The notes under the pieces: model-generated
The model's database searches: none
Told to the model about the DNA's origin: nothing
The model's input: only the letters and a program-made list of their open reading frames with translations
Position numbers and translations under genes: made by a program
Shown: piece after piece, positions 47,401 to 56,469 of the stretch
Numbering within the stretch: position 1 is the first letter of the stretch
Layout of the letters: each line of letters starts with the position of its first letter
Assembly (NCBI RefSeq): GCF_904849725.1
Contig: NC_058521.1
Location: 557,524,176 to 557,588,175, forward strand
Direction of reading: 5' to 3'
Source: Hordeum vulgare subsp. vulgare
Taxonomy: Eukaryota; Streptophyta; Magnoliopsida; Poales; Poaceae
Length of the DNA stretch: 64,000 bases

Positions 47401-47700
47401 TACCCGATAAAAAATAAGAAGACAAAAGAAGAAATAAAAAGAGGAGAAGAAGAATGGAATAGAAGAGAAGCGATCGAAGAAAAAAAAGAAAAAAAGGAGC
47501 ATAAGAAAGGAATAGAGAAGAAGAAGAAAAAATAGAATATTTCTATTTTTTTTTCTTTTTTTCTTCTTCTTCTCTATTCCTTTCTTCTTCTCCTCTTCTT
47601 TTTCTTCTTTTTTCCTCTTCTTATTTATTTCTCCTCTTCTTCTCCTTTCTTCCTCTTCTTCTTTTCCTTTTTCCTCTCATTCTTTTTCTTCTTCTTCCTT
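47400..47700. repeat. Polypurine tract switching to polypyrimidine, forming an inverted repeat
   Basis: 47405-47535 is nearly all purine (GAAGAAG-type), and 47540-47697 nearly all pyrimidine. AAAGGAATAGAGAAGAAG... (47506-47532) is the exact complement of 47557-47583, so the switch point is a hairpin with 27-bp arms. Confidence 0.85.
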
Positions 47701-48749
47701 ATCTTCCTAGCGGATAACTTCTATGTGAGTATGTGATATAACCCCCTCCGAATAACTTCGACATGAGGGTCTTGGGAGCTATGCGGAGGAGGGAGCGGCA
47801 GTGGCGTGGTGGACCGGGGGGATCTCCTGGTGCGTCACCAGAGCCATCACAAATACGTTGTCTATTTGTGGTGTCACAATCCCCACGTGGTCGGATTAAC
47901 ACTTTTTTGGAAATGTCACATAGAATTTCTGTGAGTATTTTAATATTTTGTTACCGTACTAGACTTTCTTCCTTTTTATTAGTCGGCACGATCATGTGAG
48001 AAATTTCATCACGTGAGCTTTAATTATTAGCACATACATTAAGAAAATAATCTATTATATATAATAAGCTATTGCCATCCTCTTTACATAATATCCCTAT
48101 ATTTATATCTGTATCTCTATCCATATGTACATTTATCTCTATCTATATCTTTATCTATGTATATCCATCATGAGGTATCTTCAATCACTTGTTGCAATTG
48201 CGTACACATCACATTGAACAACGGTTGGCACTCCATTCAGTGTAGCATAGATCATATAAGAAGCGAGTTCATACAACAGAGAATAACCTACAAAGGACAA
48301 TATTTTGAACCTATTTTAAATACCATCCACCAAATGATAAAAAATATTGGCAATACTTGTTAGCGGATACAAATTAGACGCTACATGGATAATTGACGTT
48401 ACAAAACACGCAAACCGGCATTGAAAAATACATAGATTCAACAGTGAAGAACCCATATGTTGTGAGATTCCAGTGAAATACATCACGTGCATGTGTTAGG
48501 TTAATCAATTCCAGTTGGCATAGAAGATTTCTTGCATGACATAAGATGGGGCCAATCAAATCCTGCTAGAAAGAAATACATGGCGGGAGATGAACCGAGC
48601 ACATGCGTAGGATCATTCTTATCGCGAACAATGCGGTATAAACTAGGCTGGGGGCGCCTGAGCGCGGCGTGGGGAGTGGAGGGGCGCCAGAGCGTAGCCC
48701 GACGGGAGGAGGCCGGAGCTAGAGGAGGAGAGGGAGGAGTGGCGGCGGA
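47701..48749. other. Spacer or intron of the CACTA gene
   Basis: AT-rich sequence with TATCTCTATC repeats near 48100-48170. No coding motif. It lies between the putative 5' exon (48750-48945) and the first coding exon. Confidence 0.4.
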
Positions 48750-48966
48750 TCTCACCGTGGGAAGCAGAGGAGGGCCGGGCTGCTCGTCGATGGGTAGATG
48801 GAGGAGGCGCAGGCGGCCGACGTAGGTGGCGGCAACGACGAGGACAACTTTGGGGGGCGGCAGTGACTCTGGCAGCCTGGCAGCATCGAGGGCAGGGGCG
48901 GCGTCGACGTCGGGATCGAATAGAGAGAGGGGGAGAGATTAAAATTTCTAAACTGCCGCTTATATA
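48750..48966 (-). promoter_or_regulatory. Leftward Pol II promoter and 5' exon of the CACTA gene
   Basis: Minus strand: GCTATATAAGCGGC gives a TATA box at 48966-48960. About 200 bp of C/G-rich 5' leader follow, ending in a donor (TTCCCACG|GTGAGATCC near 48755). It immediately adjoins the TTTAGTCCCGGTTGG array. Confidence 0.6.
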
Positions 48967-49319
48967 GCTCCACCTTTAGTCCCGGTTGGTGGCACCAACC
49001 GCGTCTAATGGGGGGCATTGGTCCTGGTTGGTATCACCAACCGGGACTAAAGGTCTCTTTTCAGCAGCCCGAAGGGCGGGAAGCAGAGGCCGTTGGTCCC
49101 GGTTGGTGGCACCAACCGGGACTACAGGGGGGCATTGGTACCGGTTGGTGTCACCAACCGGGACCAAAGGTCTCTTTTCAGCAGCCCGAAGGGCGGGAAG
49201 CAGAGGCCTTTGGTCCCGGTTGGTGGCACCAACCGGTACCAATGCCCCCCTTTAGTCCCGGTTGGTGCCACAAATCGGGACCAAAGGCCTTGCACTGGCG
49301 CGGTGCGGTGCTATGTTTA
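48967..49319. repeat. Internal CACTA subterminal-type repeat block
   Basis: Five or more alternating copies of TCCCGGTTGGTGGCACCAAC and complements, with GGTCTCTTTTCAGCAGCCCG repeated at about 49045 and 49165. Each unit is a short palindrome. This block is normally terminal, so its internal position suggests that the element was rearranged or fused. Confidence 0.8.
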
Positions 49320-49536
49320 GTCCCACCTCGCTAGCCGAGAGGGGCTCGGAGTGGTTTATAAGCCCTGCTGAACCAACCACTTCGAGCTCCTCTCTACTGC
49401 AAGCTTACGGGCCTAAAATCATTCTATGTGCTTGTGGCCCTATTGGGCCTACTGCGGGCCTGCATCCTGGCCCTAGTAATGGGTTTCTATTCGTATACAG
49501 GCCGTGGTGGCCTTGTAGGTGGCACTATTTTTTTTT
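49320..49536 (+). ncRNA. Candidate Pol III-type unit 1 (USE, TATA, T9 terminator)
   Basis: GTCCCACCTCG (49320-49330) matches the plant upstream sequence element RTCCCACATCG at 10 of 11 positions. Exactly 24 nt later is TTTATAA (49355-49361). In plants this spacing is that of Pol III snRNA promoters such as U6, while Pol II snRNA promoters have about ten more. A start about 25 nt downstream (about 49385) and a run of nine T (49528-49536), with no earlier TTTT, would give an RNA of about 145 nt. The transcript is rich in GGGCCTAC/GGCCC words able to pair locally. Expression is inferred, not seen. Confidence 0.5.
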
Positions 49537-49928
49537 AAAATCCAGTTTTTTTGCTTTCTTTTTTGTTTCTAGTTACTTATTTATTTTCTTTTATGATAAT
49601 TCTTTTTGCTATTAAAGTTTATAACAAAATTCTAATTACTTATTTATTTTCTTTTATGATAATTCTTTTTTGCTTTTAATGTTTTGAATAGAAAATACTT
49701 TGATAATTTTAGTTGCATAAATTCTATATAAGTTTAGTTTCAATAATACTAGAGGTTTATAAAAGATTTTTAGTTGATTCCTTTAGTACCAGTTCAAAGG
49801 CACTTACAAAGGCATTTTATTTGGTACAGGTTCTAAGGCTGGGGACCCACGAGCACCTTTTAGTACCGGTTCGTCGCATGAACCGGTAAAAGAGTTTTTT
49901 AATTGATTCTTTGTGCAGCTATTTTTTA

Positions 49929-49970
49929 GTCCCACCTCGCCAAGCGAGAGGCACTTGCAGCGGTTTATAA
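49929..49970 (+). promoter_or_regulatory. USE + TATA of candidate Pol III unit 2
   Basis: GTCCCACCTCG at 49929-49939, then 24 nt, then TTTATAA at 49964-49970. The USE, TATA and spacing are identical to unit 1, although the 24-nt spacers differ in sequence. That is what selection on spacing, or descent with drift of the filler, would leave. Confidence 0.6.
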
Positions 49971-49992
49971 CCCTTAATGTAGAGACGATGAA

Positions 49993-50170
49993 GGGAGAGG
50001 CGCAGTGCTCACCTGCATGTTGCTTAGCTTCAAGCCTTAAGGAAGTGGTGTAGACTGCACGGAGCTCTCAGGGTTTCGGACAAAAACTACACATAGCTCC
50101 GTGCAGTCTACACTATTTCCTCAAGGCGTGAAGCTAAGCAATGTGCAAGTGAGCATTGCGCCTCTCTTTT
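49993..50170 (+). ncRNA. Candidate Pol III hairpin RNA with 72-bp arms
   Basis: Arms 49995-50066 and 50095-50166 are inverted repeats matching at about 64 of 72 positions, with a 28-nt loop. The expected start, 23-26 nt after the TATA box, falls at the GGG of 49993-49995, the base of the left arm. The right arm ends at 50166 and TTTT follows at 50167-50170. No TTTT occurs inside. The whole predicted transcript (about 175 nt) is therefore one long hairpin, a possible Dicer-like substrate. It lies within a CACTA element, directly after CACTA-type repeats (TTTTAGTACCGGTTCG). Function is inferred; I do not recognise it as a catalogued miRNA. Confidence 0.55.
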
Positions 50171-50176
50171 ATTTTT
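50167..50176 (+). terminator. T-run terminator after the hairpin
   Basis: TTTTATTTTT directly follows the right arm. Four or more T on the non-template strand is the Pol III termination signal. Confidence 0.5.
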
Positions 50177-50269
50177 AATAACTTATTACAACTTCGGACT
50201 TCTTGTTTTATTAAAGTTTATTTTATTTTATTTGTTTTCTACTTACATCATTAATTTTCATCCCTTTCT

Positions 50270-51935
50270 GACTTCATATGTTATTTTTCATGCATTTAAT
50301 GATTATTTTGAGCTATAAGACCCTGAAATTGAAAAGCATTTCAAATGAACTCTTAAAAGGTTCCAAGTTGGCATGGTATCATCATCTCATCCACATCGCA
50401 TGTGCGAGAAAGTTGAGAGGATTACGACAAAAACTGGATGCACTTCGTGTACAAAACGGACATTCTCTTTCGAAGTATCAGGATTTCATACGGAAACTCG
50501 TCTGTTACAAAGGGATTTCATTTTTTTGAACTTATTTGAATTCCATAGTGTTTCTGTGTTCAAAATGCACCATTCAAAGCCACATCATCAATTCACAACC
50601 CTTCCTGACTCCATTTGTTATTTTTCATGCATTTACTGATTATTTTGAGCTATAAGACCATGAAATTGAAAAGCATTTGAAAAGAACTCTGAAAAGGTTC
50701 CAAGTTGACATGGTATCATCATTTCACCCACATAGCATGTGCGAGAAAGTTGAGAGGGTTACGGAAAAAATTGGATGCACTTCGTGTATAAAACAGACAA
50801 TCTATTTCGAAGTATCACGGTTTCATACGGAAACTCGTCTGTTACAAAGGGATTTCATTTTTTGAACTTATTTGAACTCCATAGTTTTTCTGTGTTCAAA
50901 ATGCACCATTCAAAGCCACATCATCAATTTACAACCCTTTCTGACTTCATTTGTTATTTTTCATGCATTTATTGATTATTTTGAGCTATAAGACCATGAA
51001 ATTGAAAAGCATTTGAAATGAACTCTGAAAAGGTTCCAAGTTGGCATGGTATCATCATTTCACCCACATAGCATGTGCGAGAAAGTTGAGAGGGTTACGG
51101 CACAACTGGATGCACTTCGTGTACAAAACGGACAATCTGTTTTGAAGTGTCAAGGTTTCATACGGAAACTCGACTCTTACAAAGGGATTTCATTTTTTGA
51201 ACTTATTTGAACTCCATAGTTTTTCTGTGTTCAAAACGCACAATTCAAAGCCACATCGTCAATTTACAACCCTTTCTGACTTCATTTGTTATTTTTCATG
51301 CATTTACTGATTATTTTGAGCTATAAGACCATGAAATTGAAAATCATTTAAAATGAACTCTGAAAAGGTTCCAAGTTGGCATGGTATCATCATTTCACCC
51401 ACATAGCATGTGCGAGAAAGTTTAGAGGGCTACGGCAAAAACCGGATGCACTTCGTGTAGAAAACGGACATTCTCTTTTGAAGTATTAGGGTTTCATACG
51501 GAAACTCGTCTGTTACAAAGGGATTTCATTTTTTTGAACTTATTTGAACTCCATAGTTTTTGTGTGTTCAAAATGCACCATTCAAAGCCACATCATCAAT
51601 TTACAACCCTTTCTGACTTCATTTGTTATTTTTCATGCATTTACTGATTATTTTGAGCTATAAGACCATGAAATTGAAAAGCATTTGAAATGAACTCTGA
51701 AAAGGTTCCAAGTTGGCATGGTATCATCATTTCACCCACATAGCATGTGCAAGGAAGTTGAGAGGGTTACGGCAAAAACTGGATGCACTTCGTGTACAAA
51801 ACGGACAATCTGTTTGGAAGTATCAGGGTTTGATACGAAACTCGTCTGTTACAAAGGGATTTCATTTTTTGAACTTATTTGAACTCCATAGTTTTTGTGT
51901 GTTCAAAATGCACCATTCCAAGCCACAGACCTCCT
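50270..51935. repeat. 336-bp tandem array, five copies
   Basis: The word AGCTATAAGACC(A/C)TGAAATTG starts at 50311, 50648, 50984, 51319 and 51656, 335-337 bp apart. Units contain CATGGTATCATCATTTCACC and GAAACTCGTCTGTTACAAAG. Short frames in them are not genes. The array lies directly upstream of the MURA remnant. Confidence 0.92.
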
Positions 51936-52535
51936 CGCAAACCAAGGAAGACTAGGATAAGGGCACAGTCTGAAGGAAAAGGCCTAAGAGGCAGGAGAAA
52001 GAAGTGATCTCGCTGTGGAAGACTAGGACACCATGGGACCCACTTCAAATAGTCCATTGATCCTGCTTTTGGAGAAGATGAGCATTGGTGTGCTGATAAT
52101 GCTGGAACAGAAGCTCCAGAATCTGCTCAAGCAACTGCCCAAACTGAAGCTCCTGCTGCTCCTGGCTCTCCTGCTGCTGCTAGTTCTCCTCAACCTGCTA
52201 CTAGCTCTTGTGCTGCTCCTGGCTATCCTCCACCTGCTACTAGCTCTCCTGCTGCTAGTTCCTCTAAGGTTCTTGATACTGATCTTGCTAGGTATGCAAT
52301 ATATTGTACTGCATGTACATGCATTAATTATGTAGTTATTTTTGCTGACTGATCTTGATTGTGTTCATGTTTCTCAGCCCAAAGAAGAATTACAAAATGC
52401 CAGATTACAAGAGGTACAAAGTGGGGTTCACCACAGAAGAAGGCGAAAGGCGGCATGCAATCAACTGTAAACACAAGGAGCAAGGCTGCTAATCCTGCAG
52501 CCAACACAAGGAGCAAGATGAGCAAACTGAATTGA
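51936..52535 (+). pseudogene. MURA (Mutator transposase) C-terminal remnant
   Basis: One frame reads RPPRKPRKTRIRAQSEGKG, then a degenerate CCHC knuckle (SRCGRLGHHGTHFK) in which the first Cys codon is a TGA (52005-52007) and the last Cys is replaced, then a TAG (52050-52052). Next comes SIDPAFGEDEHW, an Ala/Pro/Ser-rich linker and a donor (GCTAG|GTATGC, about 52290). A final exon after TTTCTCAG ends SPQKKAKGG...NTRSKMSKLN. The order 'RKK-rich, knuckle, PAFGEDEHW, low complexity, NTRSK' is typical of C-termini of plant MURA-like proteins. The catalytic and SWIM parts are absent; the 336-bp array is in their place. Confidence 0.6.
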
Positions 52536-52589
52536 TCATGTTGTGAATCTATTCTGTTTAATGTTAGATTTTGTCAAACAACTGTTGGT

Positions 52590-52676
52590 TTGTAATGCTG
52601 GAGTGTGAACTGCTGTTTAATGCTGGAGTGTGAACTGCTGTTTAATGCTGGAGTGTGAACTGGTGTTTAATGTTAG
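52590..52676 (+). repeat. Short tandem repeat, about 26 bp, three to four copies
   Basis: AATGCTGGAGTGTGAACTGC and TGTTT units repeat directly (52593, 52619, 52645) in the presumed 3' UTR of the MURA remnant. A related single copy lies near 52712. Confidence 0.8.
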
Positions 52677-52976
52677 ATGAATTGATCATGTTGTGGAATC
52701 TATTTTGTTTAATGCTGGAGTGTGTTGTGAAATCATATGATTGCTGACTTTTGCCCCTAAATATCTTGCTAGGTGCTCAAAATTGCACCTTTTGCTATCA
52801 TTCTGTGTTGAACTACCAGGCATTGGTGAGAATTTTAACACAACACATGATATCCATTACATCTAGGGCACAACATTACATTTTCTCAAGTTCACAACAG
52901 TGCACAAATGATAGAATTACATCTAGAGCACAACACACTAGCAGACACATAACACACACACTGCCACTTAATTGGC

Positions 52977-53643
52977 TTACTTTGACCAAATAGAAACTAA
53001 ACTAGCCACAATGCTGATGCCAAGAACAAAGAGAAAACCCATTGTTTCCATGAGCTCATTCCTTTTCTTCAACTTCAATTGCATTTTCTTGTTTTCATTG
53101 TTTAGATCCATAACCTTCTTCTCCATCCTACTAGGTTTGATCCAACTACGTTCAAGGCCACCATGGAGCTCCTCAAAAGCTTGCCCCACTAGCTCAGTGG
53201 GAGGGGGGTCAAACCAAACAACCCAATCACACTCATCAGGAAGCTGTTAAATCAGAGTTCACATAATTAGGTGAAATTCATAAATTTGCAATAAATCGAT
53301 GAAAACAGAGTACCAAATGATGTTTTGAGGAATTACATCAAATGGACAACCACAAAACCTTCTTCCCATGCTTGCTCCACCCCAAGAAACACGGCGAGCA
53401 GGAATTAGCCCATACCCCGGGCAACGGTGATTCGAGCGCTCCTCAAGGCCGTAGAAACTTGGATTGGGAATGAAAAACTCGGATTGGAACTGCACAATCC
53501 CGCAGCCATCCACCTACGAGCCAGAAAGGCGCATATTACGGCCCATCCCGCGAAATCCTAGATGAGAAATCCCCAAATCCAATGTCAACCGAAAATCCAA
53601 ATTGACTTACCTCACTGTCTGCGGAGGAGCTTGCAGACGACAT
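52977..53643 (-). CDS. zf-GRF domain protein with C-terminal coiled coil and membrane segment (158 aa, three exons)
   Basis: Minus strand exons are 53643-53611 (MSSASSSADSE, donor GAG|GTAAGT), 53513-53337 (acceptor TCGTAG, donor GAT|GTAATT) and 53243-52977 (acceptor TTAACAG, stop after IWSK). All junctions are in phase, giving 159 codons including the stop. Exon 2 carries CPGYGLIPARRVSWGGASMG followed by RRFCGCPF, and exon 3 begins LPDECDWVVWFD. Together they form the C...GR.F..C...C.W..W pattern of zf-GRF, a single-stranded nucleic-acid-binding finger. A Lys/Asn-rich coiled coil (MEKKVMDLNNENKKMQLKLK) and a hydrophobic segment (FLFVLGISIVASLVSIW) follow. A TATA box lies at 53887-53895 in the CACTA terminal region. 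The family is common in grass transposons and its role is unknown. Confidence 0.75.
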
Positions 53644-53879
53644 TGCGGACGTACATATGGACGTGCCCCAGCGGTGAAAACGGGGACGGGGCATGACGGA
53701 CAACTAAATCTAGACAAATCTCGGGAAAAATGGAGCTTCGAGGTCGAGCTTCGAGAGGAGAAAGCTTAACTAGTGTGGCTCGGGCATTTCATCGAACACC
53801 TCATGTGCATAGGAGGTGAGCTAGAGCACCCAAATGCCTTCCCCTCGTCGGCCAGAAAAAATAGGGTGCTCAGCTGCGG

Positions 53880-54191
53880 CGATGGGTATATATAGGAAAA
53901 TTATTTGTCCCGGTTTGTGGCATAAGCCGGGCTAAAGCCCCCCTTCTATACCGGTTCATGGCACGAACCGGTAACAATGGATGTGGACCAGGAGCGCGGC
54001 CCATTGGTCCCGGTTCATGCCTAGAACCGGGACAAATGGGTCCAGACGAACCGGGACCAATGCCCAAGAGGCCCTGGCCGGCCCCCTGGCCTCATGAACC
54101 GGGTCTAATGCCCCCCATGGGTCCCGGTTCGTGAAGAACCGGGACTAATGGGCTGGCCAGGCCCGAACCAAAGCCCTGTTTTCTACTAGTG
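53880..54191 (-). promoter_or_regulatory. Right CACTA end and promoter of the zf-GRF gene
   Basis: Minus-strand TATA (CTATATATA, 53895-53887) lies just inside an array of CCCGGTT.../GAACCGG palindromes that ends at the terminus CACTAGTAGAAAACAGGGC (54191-54173). Transcription from here would run leftwards into the zf-GRF gene. Confidence 0.65.
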
Positions 54192-54481
54192 AACGACTAT
54201 ATCCGCACTAGCCATCTATTCATACTACAAGGGAAACGAGAACAGTCCTTCAACGCTCAAACGCCGTCGTCATCGGATCCAACCACTGAAAGCCAGACTC
54301 TATATATTCATGTTGAATAACAAGTCCGAGCACAGCCGAGCAATGCCTTCGACGAGCTAACAACGCAAAAAAACATTGACATTATCAGGTATAACTAATT
54401 ACTGTCCAAAGTGGATATTGTGAGAAGGAAGCATTCCTTCCCCTTTGTAAAGGAGGCACATGGTATTTAGTAGCTCACACG
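54192..54481. other. Spacer between two CACTA elements; no gene seen
   Basis: 290 bp of unremarkable sequence. The first three bases (AAC) are the right TSD of the 42517-54191 element. Confidence 0.5.
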
Positions 54482-56469
54482 CACTAGTAGAAAACAGGGC
54501 ATCAGTCCCGGTTTCACAGGGCCTTTAGTCCAGGTTCTGCAACCGGGATAAAACGGTCGGGACTAATGCTGATTACTTTTAGTCCCGGCTGGCTTACGTA
54601 TCGGGACTAAAGGAGCTCCATGTGGCCTTCGTGGGACGCCTAGCAGGAGGACCTTTAGTCCCGGTTGGTAACACCGACCGGGACTAAACGGCAGCCACGC
54701 GTTAGCAGCTACCAGGCTCTGGTTTTTTTGAAAGGAGTGGTTTAGGGGGTTTGAAGGGTTTAGTGATTTCATATTGTGTTTCCCCCTTTTATTGTTGTGT
54801 TTACCATTTTTATTTTATGCTTTTCATTCAAATCGACGCTAGCTACTACATATAGAAATGAAAGAACCATTAGGCAACATCGTCATGGTCAATATATAGA
54901 AAGAACCATCAGTATCACTTGAAAGTTGTTCAACTTAAGAAACAAACATCAATGTATCACATTCATCTTAACATACTAATTAATTTACTATTAGTTCTCC
55001 AGCTGATATATTCATGACTTAGTTCTAAACATGTTCAATAACAACCATCATCTGATAGTCCTTGCGGTGGCTCTTTCTTATAGTAATTACCACAAGGGTG
55101 TCCTCCCTTAGTTCTCTCTTTCCCTTGATGAACTCCTGCCAGCCGGCCTTGTGGAATGATATGCGCCCGTCGGATTCTATCTTGTATTGGATGTTTGTGA
55201 CACGCCCTCTTGGTCCATGGATTACTCCAGCAGTGCCGACGGTGGGGATGTCCACTCCGGAAAAAAATCTTCAAAGGTAACTTCTGAAGACCCCATCATT
55301 AAGAGAAAATAGAGAGCACAGAATGTTAGACATCTCACCATACTTGGTTATGACCAAAAAGAGATGAAAGAATATAAAACACCTCACCATATTTTTTTCA
55401 CCATGTTTATTTTTGTTAGACGGTGCACAAAGGGCTTCCCTATGGACACCGAAGAGGATGGTAACATTTCCTTCACACTAGCTTTATCATCCCGAGTAAG
55501 CTTCTTCATCCTTTGAGAAAAAATTACAGAAAGGATAGGACTATCATCTTCATCTTCGATATCCTCCTCTTCATCGTGGTTGTCCTCATCTTCATCTTGG
55601 ATGTCCTCATCTTCCTCTTGGTTGTCGGTGTCATCTTGGTCATCTTGGCTAACGATGTCATCTTGGTCATCCTCATCATCATCGCTTTGGACATATAATG
55701 TCCTTAACCTATTCACCTCTCCTATTAAGGAAAAACCTATGAGTTCTCCTCCTTTAAAATTGTTTACTACAAAGTACTGCTCCCATCCATCACCATATAT
55801 GATGGTTTTATTCTTTCCTTTGTGCAGATCCAATTAGAATTTGTGCTCCTCATCATCCTCAAAGTACAACACGTTACCATATGAATTGTTGAAGTCCTCC
55901 CTTATGTTGCATGGAACACACTATGCAGCAGTTAATAATCAACAATAAAGTCATTAAATTGTTAAACAAAAGATCAGAATTCAAAACAAATTCAAGTTAA
56001 AGACCTTTACCACTCATTTTGGAAATCCCATTGTCAAAAATACCCTGAAATGCACTGCAGTTCCAAGACTGTCCATACATGAATTTTGGCAGACCTTGCA
56101 GATCTTACGCCTCATGGTCCCTATTAAGACCAAACAATTGTCAAACGTAAGAAAATGCAATTAACACTTTTTATATTTCATTTCCGAATGTAGAATAATT
56201 CATAGATGTAAGTTATGATATATAATATGAATCTTTAAAAACTCATAACATGACATGCCTTATTGCAACCTAAGAAACACAAATTTATATAATGTGTATG
56301 TTATTTACCTTGAGCACTATTCATTTTAATCTTTTATTTGTTTTTGTATGTAAGAAATGATCATGTTTGTTGGTGAGCTTTTCCCAAGTGCATACGATAG
56401 ATCACCATTAACATATGAAAATTCGGTGAACATAAAAAATATAATGCCATACATACATGAACATACATA
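54482..56469. mobile_element. Left part of a second CACTA element (interrupted at 56470)
   Basis: Begins CACTAGTAGAAAACAGGGCA, followed by TTTAGTCCCGG palindromes to about 54700, then a G-rich stretch and AT-rich DNA as in the first CACTA. It carries a B3-domain gene on minus. Its right end is not in the window. Another CACTA end at 56470 interrupts it upstream of the B3 gene. Confidence 0.75.
55025..56324 (-). pseudogene. B3-domain (REM-like) gene carried by the CACTA element
   Basis: Minus strand. A short exon with ATG at 56324 (MNSAQ, donor at 56309) joins in frame to 56120-56011, which reads TMRRKICKVCQNSCMDSLG and a B3 start (VHFRVFLTMGFPK) but hits a TGA near 56014. The next exon (from about 55920) continues the first B3 domain (VPCNIREDFNNSYGNVLYFE), meets a stop near 55834, and goes on to YGDGWEQYFVVNNFKGGELI. 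A long Asp/Glu-rich linker follows (DDEDDQDDIVSQDDQDDTDN, 55690-55540). A second B3-like domain is at 55255-55025 (HKAGWQEFIKGKRELREDTL). B3 domains bind DNA in plant transcription factors. Two stops make this copy a pseudogene. Confidence 0.65.

Larger units (their letters stand above)
42517..54191. mobile_element. CACTA (En/Spm) transposon, 11,675 bp, TSD AAC
   Basis: The left end CAACAGTAGAAAAAGGGCC is a mutated CACTAGTAGAAAA terminus. The right end is the complement of CACTAGTAGAAAACAGGGC. Both are flanked by AAC (42514-42516 and 54192-54194). Subterminal arrays of TTTAGTCCCGGTT and its complement lie inside both ends and in an internal block (48967-49320). Contents from left to right are: leftward Ulp1/Transposase_24 pseudogene, minisatellite, purine/pyrimidine tract, promoter block, two USE-TATA units, 336-bp array, MURA remnant and leftward zf-GRF gene. 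No TNP2-type transposase is visible, so the element is probably non-autonomous and mosaic. Confidence 0.85.

Noticed and set aside
48986..49334. ORFs with repeated GWCHQPG units looking like a repeat protein
   Set aside because: They are translations of the CACTA CCCGGTTGGTGGCACC repeats and occur on both strands.
50270..51935. CRISPR-like regular repeats
   Set aside because: The units are 336 bp with no unique spacers, in a plant genome; this is a tandem array.
52033..52335. Leu-rich 100-codon ORF resembling a membrane protein
   Set aside because: It is an out-of-frame reading of the Ala/Pro/Ser-rich linker of the MURA remnant.
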